Source: Rhizosaccharibacter radicis (GTDB taxonomy: Bacteria; Pseudomonadota; Alphaproteobacteria; Acetobacterales; Acetobacteraceae). Taken from it: a stretch of 64,000 nucleotides of DNA. Both the position numbers and the translations under genes were made by a program. The stretch covers positions 272,939-336,938 of the forward strand of contig JAMZEJ010000006.1 in NCBI GenBank assembly GCA_024508355.1, written 5' to 3'. The notes under the pieces were generated by a model. It did not search any database, was not told where the DNA came from, and saw only the letters and a program-made list of their open reading frames with translations. Of this stretch, positions 21,176 through 30,408 are shown piece by piece (position 1 is the stretch's first letter; each line of letters opens with the position of its first letter).

Positions 21176-21985
21176 CTAGCCTTCGGGCTCCGCCAGCTTA
21201 CGCTTGACCGCCTGCCACTCCGCTTCCAGTTCCGCCAGCGGCAAGCCGGACATCGACCGGCCGGACGCTTCCACCGCGGCCTCCATCGCCGTGAAGCGCG
21301 TCACGAAGGAGCGGTTGCTGCGGCGCAGGCTGGCTTCCGGATCGAGCTTCAGCTTGCGCGCGAGCTGTCCCAGGGTGAACAGCACGTCTCCCAGCTCCGC
21401 CTCGCACCGATCGGCGTCCTGGACCGCGATCTCGTGACGCAGCTCCGCGATCTCCTCGTCCAGCTTGGCCAGGACCGGCTCGGGACCCGGCCAGTCGAAG
21501 CCGGTGCGGGCGGCGCGTTTGCCGAGCTTCACCGACACGTCCAGGGCGGGAAGGCTGTGAGTGACGCCGGAGAGGGTGCCGCCAGGGCGCCCGGTACCGG
21601 CACGCTCGGCCGCCTTGCGATCCTCCCAGGTGTCGTCGGTGAAATGCTCTTCACCGAAAACGTGCGGATGACGCCGCACCATCTTGTCGGCGACCGAGCG
21701 GGCGATGTCGGCGAAGGTGAAGCGGCCGTCTTCCTCCGCCATCCGCGCGTAGTAGACGATCTGGAGCAGCAGATCGCCGAGCTCGTCCACCAGTGCGGGC
21801 CAATCGCGACGAGCGATGGCGTCCGCGACTTCGTAGGCTTCCTCGATCGTATAGGGGGCGATGCTATCGAAATCCTGGTCGCGATCCCACGGGCAACCCG
21901 TGGCCGGGTCGCGAAGCCGCGCCATGATCTCCAGCAGACGGAGGAGTTGGCCGGATGGATCGGCCCGGTCGACTCCCCCGGTCAC
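21176..21985 (-). CDS. mazG: nucleoside triphosphate pyrophosphohydrolase MazG
   Basis: A 269-residue all-helical enzyme hydrolysing NTPs to NMP and PPi, which lowers aberrant nucleotides and ppGpp-linked pools. It has two tandem MazG domains: the first with GCPWDRDQDFDSIAPYTIEEAYE and DELGDLLLQ, the second with KLDEEIAELRHE and ELGDVLF. The start is taken as GTG at 21985; the ATG 21 codons in would remove little of the domain. It lies 59 nt downstream of spoVR on the same strand; an AT-rich stretch in that gap may be its own promoter. Confidence 0.92.
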   Translation of the reverse strand: MTGGVDRADPSGQLLRLLEIMARLRDPATGCPWDRDQDFDSIAPYTIEEAYEVADAIARRDWPALVDELGDLLLQIVYYARMAEEDGRFTFADIARSVADKMVRRHPHVFGEEHFTDDTWEDRKAAERAGTGRPGGTLSGVTHSLPALDVSVKLGKRAARTGFDWPGPEPVLAKLDEEIAELRHEIAVQDADRCEAELGDVLFTLGQLARKLKLDPEASLRRSNRSFVTRFTAMEAAVEASGRSMSGLPLAELEAEWQAVKRKLAEPEG

Positions 21986-21997
21986 GCGGCACCAAAA

Positions 21998-22020
21998 GTT
22001 CGATAATGCATATTATGCCA
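21998..22020 (-). promoter_or_regulatory. AT-rich element, possible mazG promoter
   Basis: In otherwise GC-rich DNA this ~22-nt stretch is strongly AT-rich. Read on the minus strand it contains CATAAT (22017-22012), a good -10 match about 27 nt upstream of the mazG GTG. I see no clear -35 hexamer at the expected distance, so this is only a candidate. Confidence 0.3.
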
Positions 22021-22044
22021 ACTCAGATGGAGAGCTCGGGGGGT

Positions 22045-23586
22045 TCATGCTGGCTGTGGCGATGCGACGTGGGTGGCGAGCACGCTGCCGCTCTCGTGAT
22101 CCAGCTCGAGCAGCTTTACGTCATAGCCCCACAGCCCGGCCAGATGACGAAGCACCGTCTTCGCGTCCTTCTCGTGCAGCAGATGTCCGGGCCGCGTCCG
22201 GTGTTCCAGCCGCAGGCAGCGATCGCCCGCCAGATCGACATCGACCACCTCGATGTCGGCATAGAATTCCGATGGATCGTACGAGCGTGCCAGCGAACGC
22301 CGGATGGCCCGGTAGCCATCGTCGTCGTGGATCTCGTCCACCAGCAGATAAGGCCGGTCGGTGACGTCGTGCAGCCGGAACATCCGGAACTGCCGGATCA
22401 CGGCCGGTGACAGGAACTGCTGGATGAAGCTCTCGTCGCGATATTCCGCCCAGGCGCGACGGAGCGTGCCGACGGGATCGCGGTTGCCGGCGAAATCAGG
22501 GAACCAGCGCCGGTCCTCCTCGGTCGGATCGGCGCAGACGCGGGCGATGTCGGTCATCATCGCGTAGCCGAGCGCGTAGGGGTTGAAGCTGGCGCCCCCG
22601 CCGGCATCGAAGCCCGGCTGGTTGATGACGTTGGTGGTGGAATGGATCGCCTCCAGATAGGCGGCGTCGTCGATCCGGCCCGTCTCGTGCAGGCGCGACA
22701 TGATGTGGGTGTGCACCCAGGTGGCGCAGCCCTCGTTCATCATCTTCACCTGGGGCTGCGGGTAGAAGTACTGTGCGATCAGCCGGACGATGCGGATGAT
22801 TTCCCGCTCCCAGCTGCGCAGCTTAGGTGCGTTCTTTTCGAGGAAATACAGCAGGTTCTCCTCCGGAAGACCCAGCCTGCGCCGGCGCTCCCCCGCGTCG
22901 TCGGGGCGCCCGGCGACCGGCTTCGTGGGCAGCGTGCGCCACAGATCGTTGTAGGCGCTTTCCTCGTGCTCGCGCCGCTCGCGCTCCCGTTTCTGTTCCG
23001 CGCGGAGGTCGAGGAGACGGCTGCCGCCGTGGCGGTGGATGCCCTGGTTCTGCAGCGCGTGGGCGGCATCCAGCACCCGTTCCACCGCCGATGCCCCGTG
23101 CCGCTCCTCGCACCGGGCGATGAAGCCGCGCGCAAATTCCAGATAATCCAGGATGGCCCCAGCGTCCGTCCAATCACGGAACAACCTGTTGTTCTTGAAG
23201 AAATGATTGTGGCCGAACGCCGCATGGGCGGTGACCAGCGCCTGCATGGTCGCGCTGTTCTCCTCCATCAGATAGGAGATGCACGGGTCGGAATTGATCA
23301 CCACCTCGTAGGCAAGCCCCATCAGGCCGCGCCGGTACGCGTTCTCGTGGCCCATGAAGCGCTTGCCCCACGACCAGTGCCGGTAGATCAGCGGCATGCC
23401 GTGCGCCGCGTAGACGTCGAGCATCTGCTCGGAAGTGATCACCTCGAGGCGGTTCGGGTGGACGTCCAGCCCGAGCTCGTGCTCGGAGATGCGCTCGATC
23501 GCGTCGTAGCAGCGACGCAGGATCGGGAAGTCCCAGTCGGCGCCGCGATAAAGCAGGTCGCCTCCGCCCGCGGTCATGGAAGCCAT
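22045..23586 (-). CDS. SpoVR/YcgB family protein
   Basis: A 513-residue SpoVR-family protein. Members are needed for the Bacillus spore cortex and, in non-sporulating proteobacteria, are stress/stationary-phase proteins of unknown biochemistry. Typical segments include VITSEQMLDVYAAHGMPLIYRHWSWGK near the N-terminus, EVVINSDPCISYLMEEN, HAAFGHNHFFKNN and a C-terminal NPYALGYAM block. ATG at 23586 has GGGAAGGGA upstream; ATG at 23577 is an alternative. It is the third gene of the prkA-yeaH-spoVR cluster, 28 nt after yeaH. Confidence 0.92.
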   Translation of the reverse strand: MASMTAGGGDLLYRGADWDFPILRRCYDAIERISEHELGLDVHPNRLEVITSEQMLDVYAAHGMPLIYRHWSWGKRFMGHENAYRRGLMGLAYEVVINSDPCISYLMEENSATMQALVTAHAAFGHNHFFKNNRLFRDWTDAGAILDYLEFARGFIARCEERHGASAVERVLDAAHALQNQGIHRHGGSRLLDLRAEQKRERERREHEESAYNDLWRTLPTKPVAGRPDDAGERRRRLGLPEENLLYFLEKNAPKLRSWEREIIRIVRLIAQYFYPQPQVKMMNEGCATWVHTHIMSRLHETGRIDDAAYLEAIHSTTNVINQPGFDAGGGASFNPYALGYAMMTDIARVCADPTEEDRRWFPDFAGNRDPVGTLRRAWAEYRDESFIQQFLSPAVIRQFRMFRLHDVTDRPYLLVDEIHDDDGYRAIRRSLARSYDPSEFYADIEVVDVDLAGDRCLRLEHRTRPGHLLHEKDAKTVLRHLAGLWGYDVKLLELDHESGSVLATHVASPQPA

Positions 23587-23614
23587 GCTGGGTCCCTTCC
23601 CGGCCGGGAAACGT

Positions 23615-24940
23615 TCAGGTCGCCACCGCCTCCGGACGCCGTCCGAACAGCTCCCGGAACACGGGGAAGATGTCGCGCTTGTCGGAAACCTGCCGCATCG
23701 CCAGCCTGGGATCGGCTTCCGCCACCTGACGGTATCCCCGCCAGAGATCGGTCTCGCCGCGGATCACCGCCCCCGAGCTCGCGATCTCGATATAGGCGAA
23801 ATGCTGCACCAGCGGCAGGATCCGGTCCTGCAGCAACGCCCGCGAGACCGGCGTGTCGGACGCCGCGTTATCGCCGTCGGACGCCTGCGCGACGTAGATG
23901 TTCCAGCCGTCGGCTGGAAACCTCTCGTTCTGCACCCGCAGAAGTTCCAGCAACGCGCTGGACACGATGGTGCCGCCGGACCGTGGATCGTGGAAGAAGG
24001 CTTGTTCATCCACCACCTCCGCCGCGTCGGCGTGCCGGATGAACACGAGCTCCACGTGCTTGTAGCGGCGCTCCAGAAAGACGTGCAGCAGCAGAAAGAA
24101 CTGCTTGGCGAGGTCCTTCATGCGCTCCGTCATGGAGCCGGACACGTCCATCAGGCAGAACATCACCGCGCGGGTGCTGGGACGCCGCACCGCGTTGAAC
24201 CGGCGGTAGCGCAGATCCACCGGGTCGATCCAGGCGATGCGCCCGAGCCGGCGCTGCTGCTGTTGCAGAAGCTCGCGAAGCGAGGCGACCTCCGCCGTGG
24301 CCATTTCCCACGCGGGACTGCCTTCCGGAAGCGACTCCAGCCTGGCGAGCAGCCCGTCGAGACGACGCTGGTTTTCCTCGATCTCGCTCGCTTTCGGACG
24401 GCGCAACCCGATCCTGCGCGCCATCGACAGCCGCATGGTCCGGCTCATGTCGAGCTGGGACGGCGCTCCGTCGCTGCTGAGCCCGGCACGCGACGGCACG
24501 TCCTGTTCCGTGGTGGAGATGTCGCGCTTCACCAGATCCGGCAGCTCCAGATCGTCGAAGAACAGATCCAGAAATTCCTCGCGGCTGAGCACGAACCGGA
24601 ACTCGTCCTGGCCGCCACCGCCCTGACCCGCTTCGGCCCCCTGCCCGCCGCTTCCACCGCGCCCGGGTGGCCGCTGGAGGCGGTCGCCGCGCGAAAAGCT
24701 CTTGTTGCCCGACAGGATGAGGTGCCGCTCGCCGCCGGTGAAGACGACATGCAGCGAAGGCTCGTGCAGCACGTCGGAGGGAATGGAGACCGCGCCTCCC
24801 TGCCCCACCTCGCGCAGCCGGCCGGCGGCTACCGCATCGCGCGCCGCCTTCTGGACCGCCCCGCGGGCACGCACCAGCACCCGCTGCCGGTTCTCCAGGC
24901 TCTTGCCGTGAGGGTTCTGCCGCCTGTCGATGATATCCAC
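23615..24940 (-). CDS. yeaH: YeaH/DUF444 VWA-domain protein
   Basis: A 441-residue DUF444 protein that co-occurs with the PrkA kinase and SpoVR. The N-terminus VDIIDRRQNPHGKSLENRQR matches the family start. A Gly-rich linker (about residues 95-115) leads to EEFLDLFFDDLELPDL, and the C-terminal von Willebrand A-like domain carries the metal site DVSGSMT and the TGG-like RSGGTIVSSAL. The frame is open to ATG at 25090, but the extra 50 residues are not family-like and overlie a hairpin. I therefore prefer GTG at 24940, which gives the usual length and leaves a ~170-nt spacer after prkA. No strong ribosome-binding site supports either start. Confidence 0.85.
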   Translation of the reverse strand: MDIIDRRQNPHGKSLENRQRVLVRARGAVQKAARDAVAAGRLREVGQGGAVSIPSDVLHEPSLHVVFTGGERHLILSGNKSFSRGDRLQRPPGRGGSGGQGAEAGQGGGGQDEFRFVLSREEFLDLFFDDLELPDLVKRDISTTEQDVPSRAGLSSDGAPSQLDMSRTMRLSMARRIGLRRPKASEIEENQRRLDGLLARLESLPEGSPAWEMATAEVASLRELLQQQQRRLGRIAWIDPVDLRYRRFNAVRRPSTRAVMFCLMDVSGSMTERMKDLAKQFFLLLHVFLERRYKHVELVFIRHADAAEVVDEQAFFHDPRSGGTIVSSALLELLRVQNERFPADGWNIYVAQASDGDNAASDTPVSRALLQDRILPLVQHFAYIEIASSGAVIRGETDLWRGYRQVAEADPRLAMRQVSDKRDIFPVFRELFGRRPEAVAT

Positions 24941-24991
24941 GTAAGCATCTCGTCCCCGTCCGCCCCGAGGCGGACCGAAAAGCAAGTTCCC

Positions 24992-25005
24992 GCCCGGAAG
25001 CGGGC
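24992..25005 (-). other. short hairpin in the prkA-yeaH spacer
   Basis: GCCCG and CGGGC form a 5-bp stem with a tetraloop, followed on the minus strand by a short T run about 15 nt later. It may stabilise the prkA message or attenuate transcription into yeaH and spoVR. Confidence 0.25.
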
Positions 25006-25109
25006 CGAAAAACGGGCCGCGGTCATGCCGGGAGGCGAACCGCTTCCCGACGGACGACCAATCGGAAGGTGGCCATCCCGCGAGCACCATGCCGAAGAAG
25101 ACGTGGCGT

Positions 25110-27056
25110 TCATGCGGACTGCTTCACCCGCATGTACCATTCCACCAGCCGGCGCACCTGCCGCTCCGTGTAGCCCCGGGCCACCATGCGCTGCACGAAC
25201 TCCTCGTGCTTCTTCTCGCTGTCGCCGTCCTTCTTCGAACCGAAGCTGATCACCGGCAGCAGATCCTCAACCTGGGAGAACATCCGCTTCTCGATCACGT
25301 CGCGGATCTTCTCGTAGGAGGTCCAGGACGGGTTGTGGCCGCCGCCGGTCGCTCGCGCGCGGAGCGAGAACTTCACCACCTCGTTGCGGAAATCCTTCGG
25401 GTTGGCGATCCCCGCCGGCTTCTCGATCTTGGTGAGCTCGGCGTTCAGGAGATCCCGGCTGAGCATCTGTCCCGTGTCGGGATCCTTGAAGTCCTGGTCC
25501 TCGATCCACGCATCCGCATAGTCGAGATAGCGGTCGAACAGGTTCTGGCCGTAGTCGTGATAGCTTTCGAGATAGGCCTTCTGGATCTCGTTGCCCACGA
25601 ACTCGACATAGCGACCCGCGAGCTCGGTCTTGAGCATGGCAAGATAGGCGGCCTCCGTGTCACCCGGAAACTGTTCGCGCTTCACCGCCTGTTCCAGCAC
25701 GTACATCAGATGCACGGGGTCCGCGGATATCTCCACGGCATCGTGGTTGAAGGTGGCCGACAGCACCTTGAACGCGAACCTCGTCGACAGGCCGTCCATG
25801 CCCTCGTCGACGCCGGCGGCGTCGCGGTACTCCTGCATGGTCTTGGCCTTGGGGTCGGTTTCCCGGATGTTCTCGCCGTTATAGACCCGCAGCTTCGCAT
25901 AGGGCGTCGAGTTGGCGTGCGGCTTCAGCCGCGACAGCACGGTAAAGCGCGCCAGCATCTCCAGCGTGTTCGGCGCGCACGGGGCCTGCCCCAGCGCCGA
26001 GGACGAGATCAGCTTCTCGTAGATGCGCGTTTCCTCGGCCACGCGCAGGCAGTACGGCACCTTGATCACGCACACGCGGTCGAGAAAGGCCTCGTTGGTC
26101 CGGTTGTTGCGGAAGCTCTGCCATTCCGCCTCGTTGGAATGGGCCAGGATCACCCCACCCCAGGGGATGGAGCCGATGTTCTCGGTGCCGACATAGTTGC
26201 CCTCCTGCGTCGCGGTGAGCAGCGGATGCAGCATCTTGATCGGCGCCTTGAACATCTCCACGAACTCGAGGATGCCCTGGTTGGCGCGGTTCAGGCCGCC
26301 GGAGAAGCCATAGGCGTCGGGATCGCTTTGGCTGAAGTTCTCGAGCTGCCTGATGTCCACCTTGCCGACCAGCGCCGACACGTCCTGGTTGTTGTCGTCC
26401 CCCGGCTCGGTCTTGGCGATCGCGATCTGGCGCAGCTTGCTCGGATGCAGCTTCACCACCCGGAACCGCGACAGGTCGCCGTCGAACTCTTCCAGCCGCT
26501 TCAACGCCCACGGGCTGGCGATGCCGGTCAGGGCGCGACGCGGGATGCCGTAGCGCTCTTCCAGGCTCGGCCCCATCGTGTCGGGATCGAACAACCCGAG
26601 CGGGCTTTCGAACACCGGGCTGAGGTCGCGGCCGGCCTTGAGCACATAGATCGGCTCGCGCTCCATCAGCGTCTTCAGCCGCTCGCCGAGCGACGATTTG
26701 CCGCCGCCCACGGGGCCCAGCAGGTAGAGGATCTGCTTGCGCTCTTCCAGCCCCTGGGCCGCGTGCCGGAAGAAGCCGACGATGCGCTCGACCGTTTCCT
26801 CCATGCCGTGGAAGTCGGCGAAGGCCGGGTAGATCCGCATGGTGCGGTTCATGAAGATGCGTGCGAGTCGTGGATCCTTGGAGGTGTCCACCGTTTCCGG
26901 CTCGCCGATCGCCCGCAGCATCCTTTCCGCGGCGCTGCTGTAGCAGCTGCGGTCTTCGGCACATTGTTCCAGATAGTCGCCGAGGCTCATCTCGGTCACC
27001 CGGCGCTGTTCGCGCAGGGATGTGGCGAGGGTGAAGACGTCGTCCAGCGGTGCCAT
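25110..27056 (-). CDS. prkA: PrkA/YeaG serine protein kinase, AAA+ domain
   Basis: A 648-residue protein (E. coli YeaG is about the same length). An N-terminal AAA+-like module has Walker A LLGPVGGGKSSL at about residues 104-115. The C-terminal PrkA kinase-like region includes AHSNEAEWQSFRNNRTNEAFLDR. Family members autophosphorylate and link nutrient stress to a persistence-like or sporulation response, together with YeaH and SpoVR. The frame is open to 27287, but ATG at 27056 begins the conserved MAPLDDVFTLATSLREQR and has GGGAG 8 nt upstream. It is the first gene of a minus-strand cluster. Confidence 0.93.
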   Translation of the reverse strand: MAPLDDVFTLATSLREQRRVTEMSLGDYLEQCAEDRSCYSSAAERMLRAIGEPETVDTSKDPRLARIFMNRTMRIYPAFADFHGMEETVERIVGFFRHAAQGLEERKQILYLLGPVGGGKSSLGERLKTLMEREPIYVLKAGRDLSPVFESPLGLFDPDTMGPSLEERYGIPRRALTGIASPWALKRLEEFDGDLSRFRVVKLHPSKLRQIAIAKTEPGDDNNQDVSALVGKVDIRQLENFSQSDPDAYGFSGGLNRANQGILEFVEMFKAPIKMLHPLLTATQEGNYVGTENIGSIPWGGVILAHSNEAEWQSFRNNRTNEAFLDRVCVIKVPYCLRVAEETRIYEKLISSSALGQAPCAPNTLEMLARFTVLSRLKPHANSTPYAKLRVYNGENIRETDPKAKTMQEYRDAAGVDEGMDGLSTRFAFKVLSATFNHDAVEISADPVHLMYVLEQAVKREQFPGDTEAAYLAMLKTELAGRYVEFVGNEIQKAYLESYHDYGQNLFDRYLDYADAWIEDQDFKDPDTGQMLSRDLLNAELTKIEKPAGIANPKDFRNEVVKFSLRARATGGGHNPSWTSYEKIRDVIEKRMFSQVEDLLPVISFGSKKDGDSEKKHEEFVQRMVARGYTERQVRRLVEWYMRVKQSA

Positions 27057-27291
27057 GAGCCAAGCTCCCAGACCGCGACACCCACCCGCCGGACGGAGCC
27101 GGCGCCTTGGCGCCGCCCGTTTCCGACCTCGAAGCACAGCCCCGATCCGCCGATGGTCTGGTTTTGGATCGAACAGGCTGCTGGCGTGCGGCTTTCCGAC
27201 AAGAACGGCCTCCGATCGGCCGCCACAACCGGAGGCTATCGGTTCCCAGAAGCGGGTTTCAACTAAATAGCGGCGTCGCTGCCGCATCGCG

Positions 27292-28077
27292 TCATGTGTT
27301 GATCACACATCCGTCGAAACCCGGCTCCACGTCCGGCGGCAGGTGCCGCTGCATCCAGTCCCAGTCCAGATCCACCCCGATATGGGTCAGGATGGTGCGC
27401 CGAGCGCCGATCCGCCGGCGCCATTCCAGCACCAGGTCCAGATGCGCGTGCGCCGGATGCGGCGCTCGCTGGAAGCAGCCGACGATCCAGGTATCCACGC
27501 CGGCCAGCACTTCCAGTGCCGCCTCGTCGAGGAACATCACGTCGGTGCAATACGCGAACCGGCCGGTGCGCAGCCCGAGCGTGGTGCCCTGGCCGTGGCG
27601 CTGGGTGAACAGTTCGAGCCGCAACCCCGCCGCCTCGATCACCGAGCCGGCTTCCACCACCACCGGCTCAATCACCGGCCGGTAGAAGCCCGGCGGTGAC
27701 CAGGGCCGGAACGCGTAGGCGAAACGCCCCGCGATCTCGGCCATCACCGGCTCGGTGCCGAAGGCCTGGATCGGCCGGTTCAGGACGCGGTTGAGGCTCC
27801 GCACCTCGTCGAGGCCGGCAACGTGGTCGGCGTGGGCGTGGGTGTAGAACAGCGCGTCGATGCGCCCGATGCCGCAGCCGATCAGCTGCGCGTGCAGGTC
27901 CGGCGCGGTATCCACCAGCAGGCGGCGCCCGTCGTCGCCCTCGATCACGATGGAGGACCGGGTGCGGCGGTTGCGCGGCTCCCGCGGGTCGCACTGCCCC
28001 CAATCGCCCCGTCCATCCCGGCCGCCCAGCATGGGCACACCGGCGGAGCCGCCGCTGCCGAGCATGGTGACGCGCAT
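27292..28077 (-). CDS. PhnP-like metallo-beta-lactamase-fold hydrolase
   Basis: A 261-residue metal-dependent hydrolase. The N-terminus MLGSGGSAGVP and a Cys-containing insertion (WGQCDPREPRNRRTRSS) are typical of the PhnP-like subgroup acting on cyclic phosphodiesters. The metal site YTHAHADHVAGLDEVR is intact, and a later CTDVMFLDE and HAHLDLVLE continue the site. It is a standard last gene after tatD in alphaproteobacterial operons; the natural substrate is not established. ATG at 28077 lies 5 nt after the tatD stop. Confidence 0.87.
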   Translation of the reverse strand: MRVTMLGSGGSAGVPMLGGRDGRGDWGQCDPREPRNRRTRSSIVIEGDDGRRLLVDTAPDLHAQLIGCGIGRIDALFYTHAHADHVAGLDEVRSLNRVLNRPIQAFGTEPVMAEIAGRFAYAFRPWSPPGFYRPVIEPVVVEAGSVIEAAGLRLELFTQRHGQGTTLGLRTGRFAYCTDVMFLDEAALEVLAGVDTWIVGCFQRAPHPAHAHLDLVLEWRRRIGARRTILTHIGVDLDWDWMQRHLPPDVEPGFDGCVINT

Positions 28078-28082
28078 GCGGT

Positions 28083-28865
28083 TCAGCCGACCTTGAACAA
28101 TCGCCGGAAATTGCCGGTGGTGATCTCGGCCAGGCGCTCCGCTGCCACCCCCCTTTCCTCGGCCAGCCGACGGGCGGTATGCGCCACGAAACCCGGCTCG
28201 TTTTGCTTGCCCCTCACCGGCACCGGCGCGAGATAGGGCGCGTCGGTTTCCACCAGCAGCCGGTCCTCCGGCACCGCCCGGGCGATCGCCCGCAACTCGT
28301 CGGATTTCGGGAAGGTCAGGATTCCCGAGAAGCTGACATAGCCGCCCAGCCGGACCCCGCATTCCGCCAGCGCGGCGCCCGACGAGAAGCAATGCAGCAG
28401 AAACGGAAACGAACCGTCCTCGGCATGCGCGCGCTCCAGCATGGCGATCATGTCCTCGTCCGCCGCCCGGGCGTGGATCACCAGCGGCAGCCCGGTTTCC
28501 CGCGCCGCGGCGATGTGGGCCCGGAAGCTCCGCTGTTGCGCGGGGCGGACGTCCGGGGCGCCATGGAAATAATCGAGGCCGCTTTCCCCGATGCCGATCA
28601 CCCCCGGCGCGGACGCGGCCAGGGACGCCAGCCCATCGGCGTCTTGGTCCTCCGTGTGGGCGTTGTCCGGATGGGTCCCGATCGTGCACCACACGTCCAG
28701 CGTCGGCCGGCTGAGCGCGGTCAGTCCGATATTGACCGCGGCGCGCGACAGGCGGGTGCCGATGGTCACCAGCCCCGACAAGCCCGCCTGCTCGGCGCGG
28801 TCCAGGATCGCGTCCCGCTCTTCCTCGGGCAGCAGGTCGAGATGGCAGTGGGAATCGATCAGCAT
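28083..28865 (-). CDS. TatD-family metal-dependent DNase
   Basis: A 260-residue amidohydrolase-fold protein of the TatD family, with 3'-exonuclease and quality-control roles in DNA and RNA repair. Metal-ligand motifs are DSHCHLD at the N-terminus, GESGLDYF, HARAADED, LHCFSSG and ETDAPYLAP. Length is normal. It sits 7 nt after metG and 5 nt before the MBL hydrolase, in the conserved metG-tatD-MBL block. Paralogues TatD, YcfH and YjjV cannot be separated by eye; operon context favours the YcfH type. Confidence 0.9.
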   Translation of the reverse strand: MLIDSHCHLDLLPEEERDAILDRAEQAGLSGLVTIGTRLSRAAVNIGLTALSRPTLDVWCTIGTHPDNAHTEDQDADGLASLAASAPGVIGIGESGLDYFHGAPDVRPAQQRSFRAHIAAARETGLPLVIHARAADEDMIAMLERAHAEDGSFPFLLHCFSSGAALAECGVRLGGYVSFSGILTFPKSDELRAIARAVPEDRLLVETDAPYLAPVPVRGKQNEPGFVAHTARRLAEERGVAAERLAEITTGNFRRLFKVG

Positions 28866-28872
28866 CGAGGAC

Positions 28873-30408
28873 TCAAGCCGCCTGCTCGGCGAAGCGCGGG
28901 AAGATGCCGCTCGGCGCCGGTAGCACCGTGCCGCCCGGCAGCGGGACCGCAAGCCCGGCCAGGGAACGGGCTTCGACCGGCACGCCGAGCTGATCGAGCA
29001 TCCGGCCCATGCTGTCCGGCATGAAGGGCTGCAGCACGGTCGCCACCGCGCGGAGGGTATCGGCCAGCACCCGCAGCACGGCGGCCATCCGGTCCGGATC
29101 GGTCTTTCGCAACGCCCATGGCGCCTGCCGGTCGACATAGGCGTTGCCGGCCCGGACCACCTTCCACACGGTTTCCAGCGCCTCGTGCAGCGCTTGCCGG
29201 TCGATGAGCTCCCGGAGCTGGTCCGGGAGGGCCGCGGCGAGCGACAACAGCGCCTCGTCGTCCTCCGTCGGCGCCGCGATCGCCGGAAGCCGTCCGCCGA
29301 GGTTGCGCGCCACCTGCGACAGGGTGCGCTGCGACAGGTTGCCCAGATCATTGGCCAGCTCGACGTTCAACCGGCCGATCAGCGCGCGGCGGCTGAAATC
29401 GCCGTCCGAGCCGAACGGAACCTCCCGCAACAGGAAATAGCGCACCGGATCGAGCCCGAACTCCGCCACCAGCGCCCTCGGATCGATCACGTTGCCGACC
29501 GACTTGCTCATCTTCTCGCCTTCCACCGTCCACCACCCGTGGGCGAACACGCGGCGCGGCGGCTCCAGCCCGGCCGACATCAGGAAGGCGGGCCAGAACA
29601 CCGCGTGGAAGCGCACGATCTCCTTGGCCAGCAGATGCAGGTCCGCCGGCCAGAACCGCCAGAGCGGGCCATTCTCGTCCGGGAAGCCGAGAGCCGAGAT
29701 GTAGTTCACCAGCGCGTCGACCCAGACATACATCACGTGATCGGGGTCGTTCGGCACCGGGACGCCCCAGCGGAAGCCCGAACGGCTGATGCTGAGGTCC
29801 TTCAACCCCTGGCGCACGAAGCTCAGCACCTCGTTGCGGCGGCTGGGTGGCCCGATCACCTCCGGATTGGCGTCGTAGAATGCCAGCAACCGGTCCTGCC
29901 ACGCGGACAGGCGGAAGAAGTAGGACGGCTCCTTCACCCAGGATACCGGCGCGCCGGTCGGCGCCAGCCGGGTGCCGTCCGGCAGCGTCGTCAGCTCATC
30001 GTCGTTGTAGAAGCTCTCGTCCCGGAGCGCGTACCATCCCTCGTAGGCGCCGAGATACACGTCGCCGCTCGCCACGAGCCGGTCCCAGAAGGCCGCACAG
30101 GCCCGCTTGTGCCGCGCCTCGGTGGTGCGGATGAAGTCGTCGAACGAGACGCCCATCGCTTCCGCCATCGCGCGGAAATCGGCGGACAGCCGGTCCACAT
30201 GCGCCTGCGGATCGACCCCGGTGGCCACCGCGGCCTGCTCGACCTTCTGGCCGTGCTCGTCGGTGCCGGTGAGGAAGAATACGTCGAACCCGTCCAGACG
30301 CTTCCAGCGCGCCATCACATCGGCGGCGATGGAGGTGTAGGCATGGCCGATATGGGGAGCGCCGTTCACGTAGTAGATCGGCGTGGTGATGAAGAAGCGT
30401 CGGCTCAT
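28873..30408 (-). CDS. metG: methionine--tRNA ligase (MetG2 type)
   Basis: A 511-residue class I synthetase that charges tRNA-Met. The signature PHIGHAYTS is at the N-terminus and KMSKSVGN in the middle, with a helical anticodon-binding domain after about residue 370. The zinc-knuckle cysteines and the C-terminal tRNA-binding extension of the long form are missing, so this is the short zinc-free type usual in alphaproteobacteria. The ATG overlaps the holB stop by 4 nt. Confidence 0.95.
   Translation of the reverse strand: MSRRFFITTPIYYVNGAPHIGHAYTSIAADVMARWKRLDGFDVFFLTGTDEHGQKVEQAAVATGVDPQAHVDRLSADFRAMAEAMGVSFDDFIRTTEARHKRACAAFWDRLVASGDVYLGAYEGWYALRDESFYNDDELTTLPDGTRLAPTGAPVSWVKEPSYFFRLSAWQDRLLAFYDANPEVIGPPSRRNEVLSFVRQGLKDLSISRSGFRWGVPVPNDPDHVMYVWVDALVNYISALGFPDENGPLWRFWPADLHLLAKEIVRFHAVFWPAFLMSAGLEPPRRVFAHGWWTVEGEKMSKSVGNVIDPRALVAEFGLDPVRYFLLREVPFGSDGDFSRRALIGRLNVELANDLGNLSQRTLSQVARNLGGRLPAIAAPTEDDEALLSLAAALPDQLRELIDRQALHEALETVWKVVRAGNAYVDRQAPWALRKTDPDRMAAVLRVLADTLRAVATVLQPFMPDSMGRMLDQLGVPVEARSLAGLAVPLPGGTVLPAPSGIFPRFAEQAA

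Noticed and set aside
22003..22020. Sigma-54 (-24/-12) promoter before mazG
   Set aside because: TTGGCA is present but the GG-to-GC spacing is 8 nt instead of 10.
27057..27287. N-terminal extension of PrkA to 27287
   Set aside because: The extra 77 residues are not family-like; ATG 27056 gives YeaG length and has GGGAG upstream.
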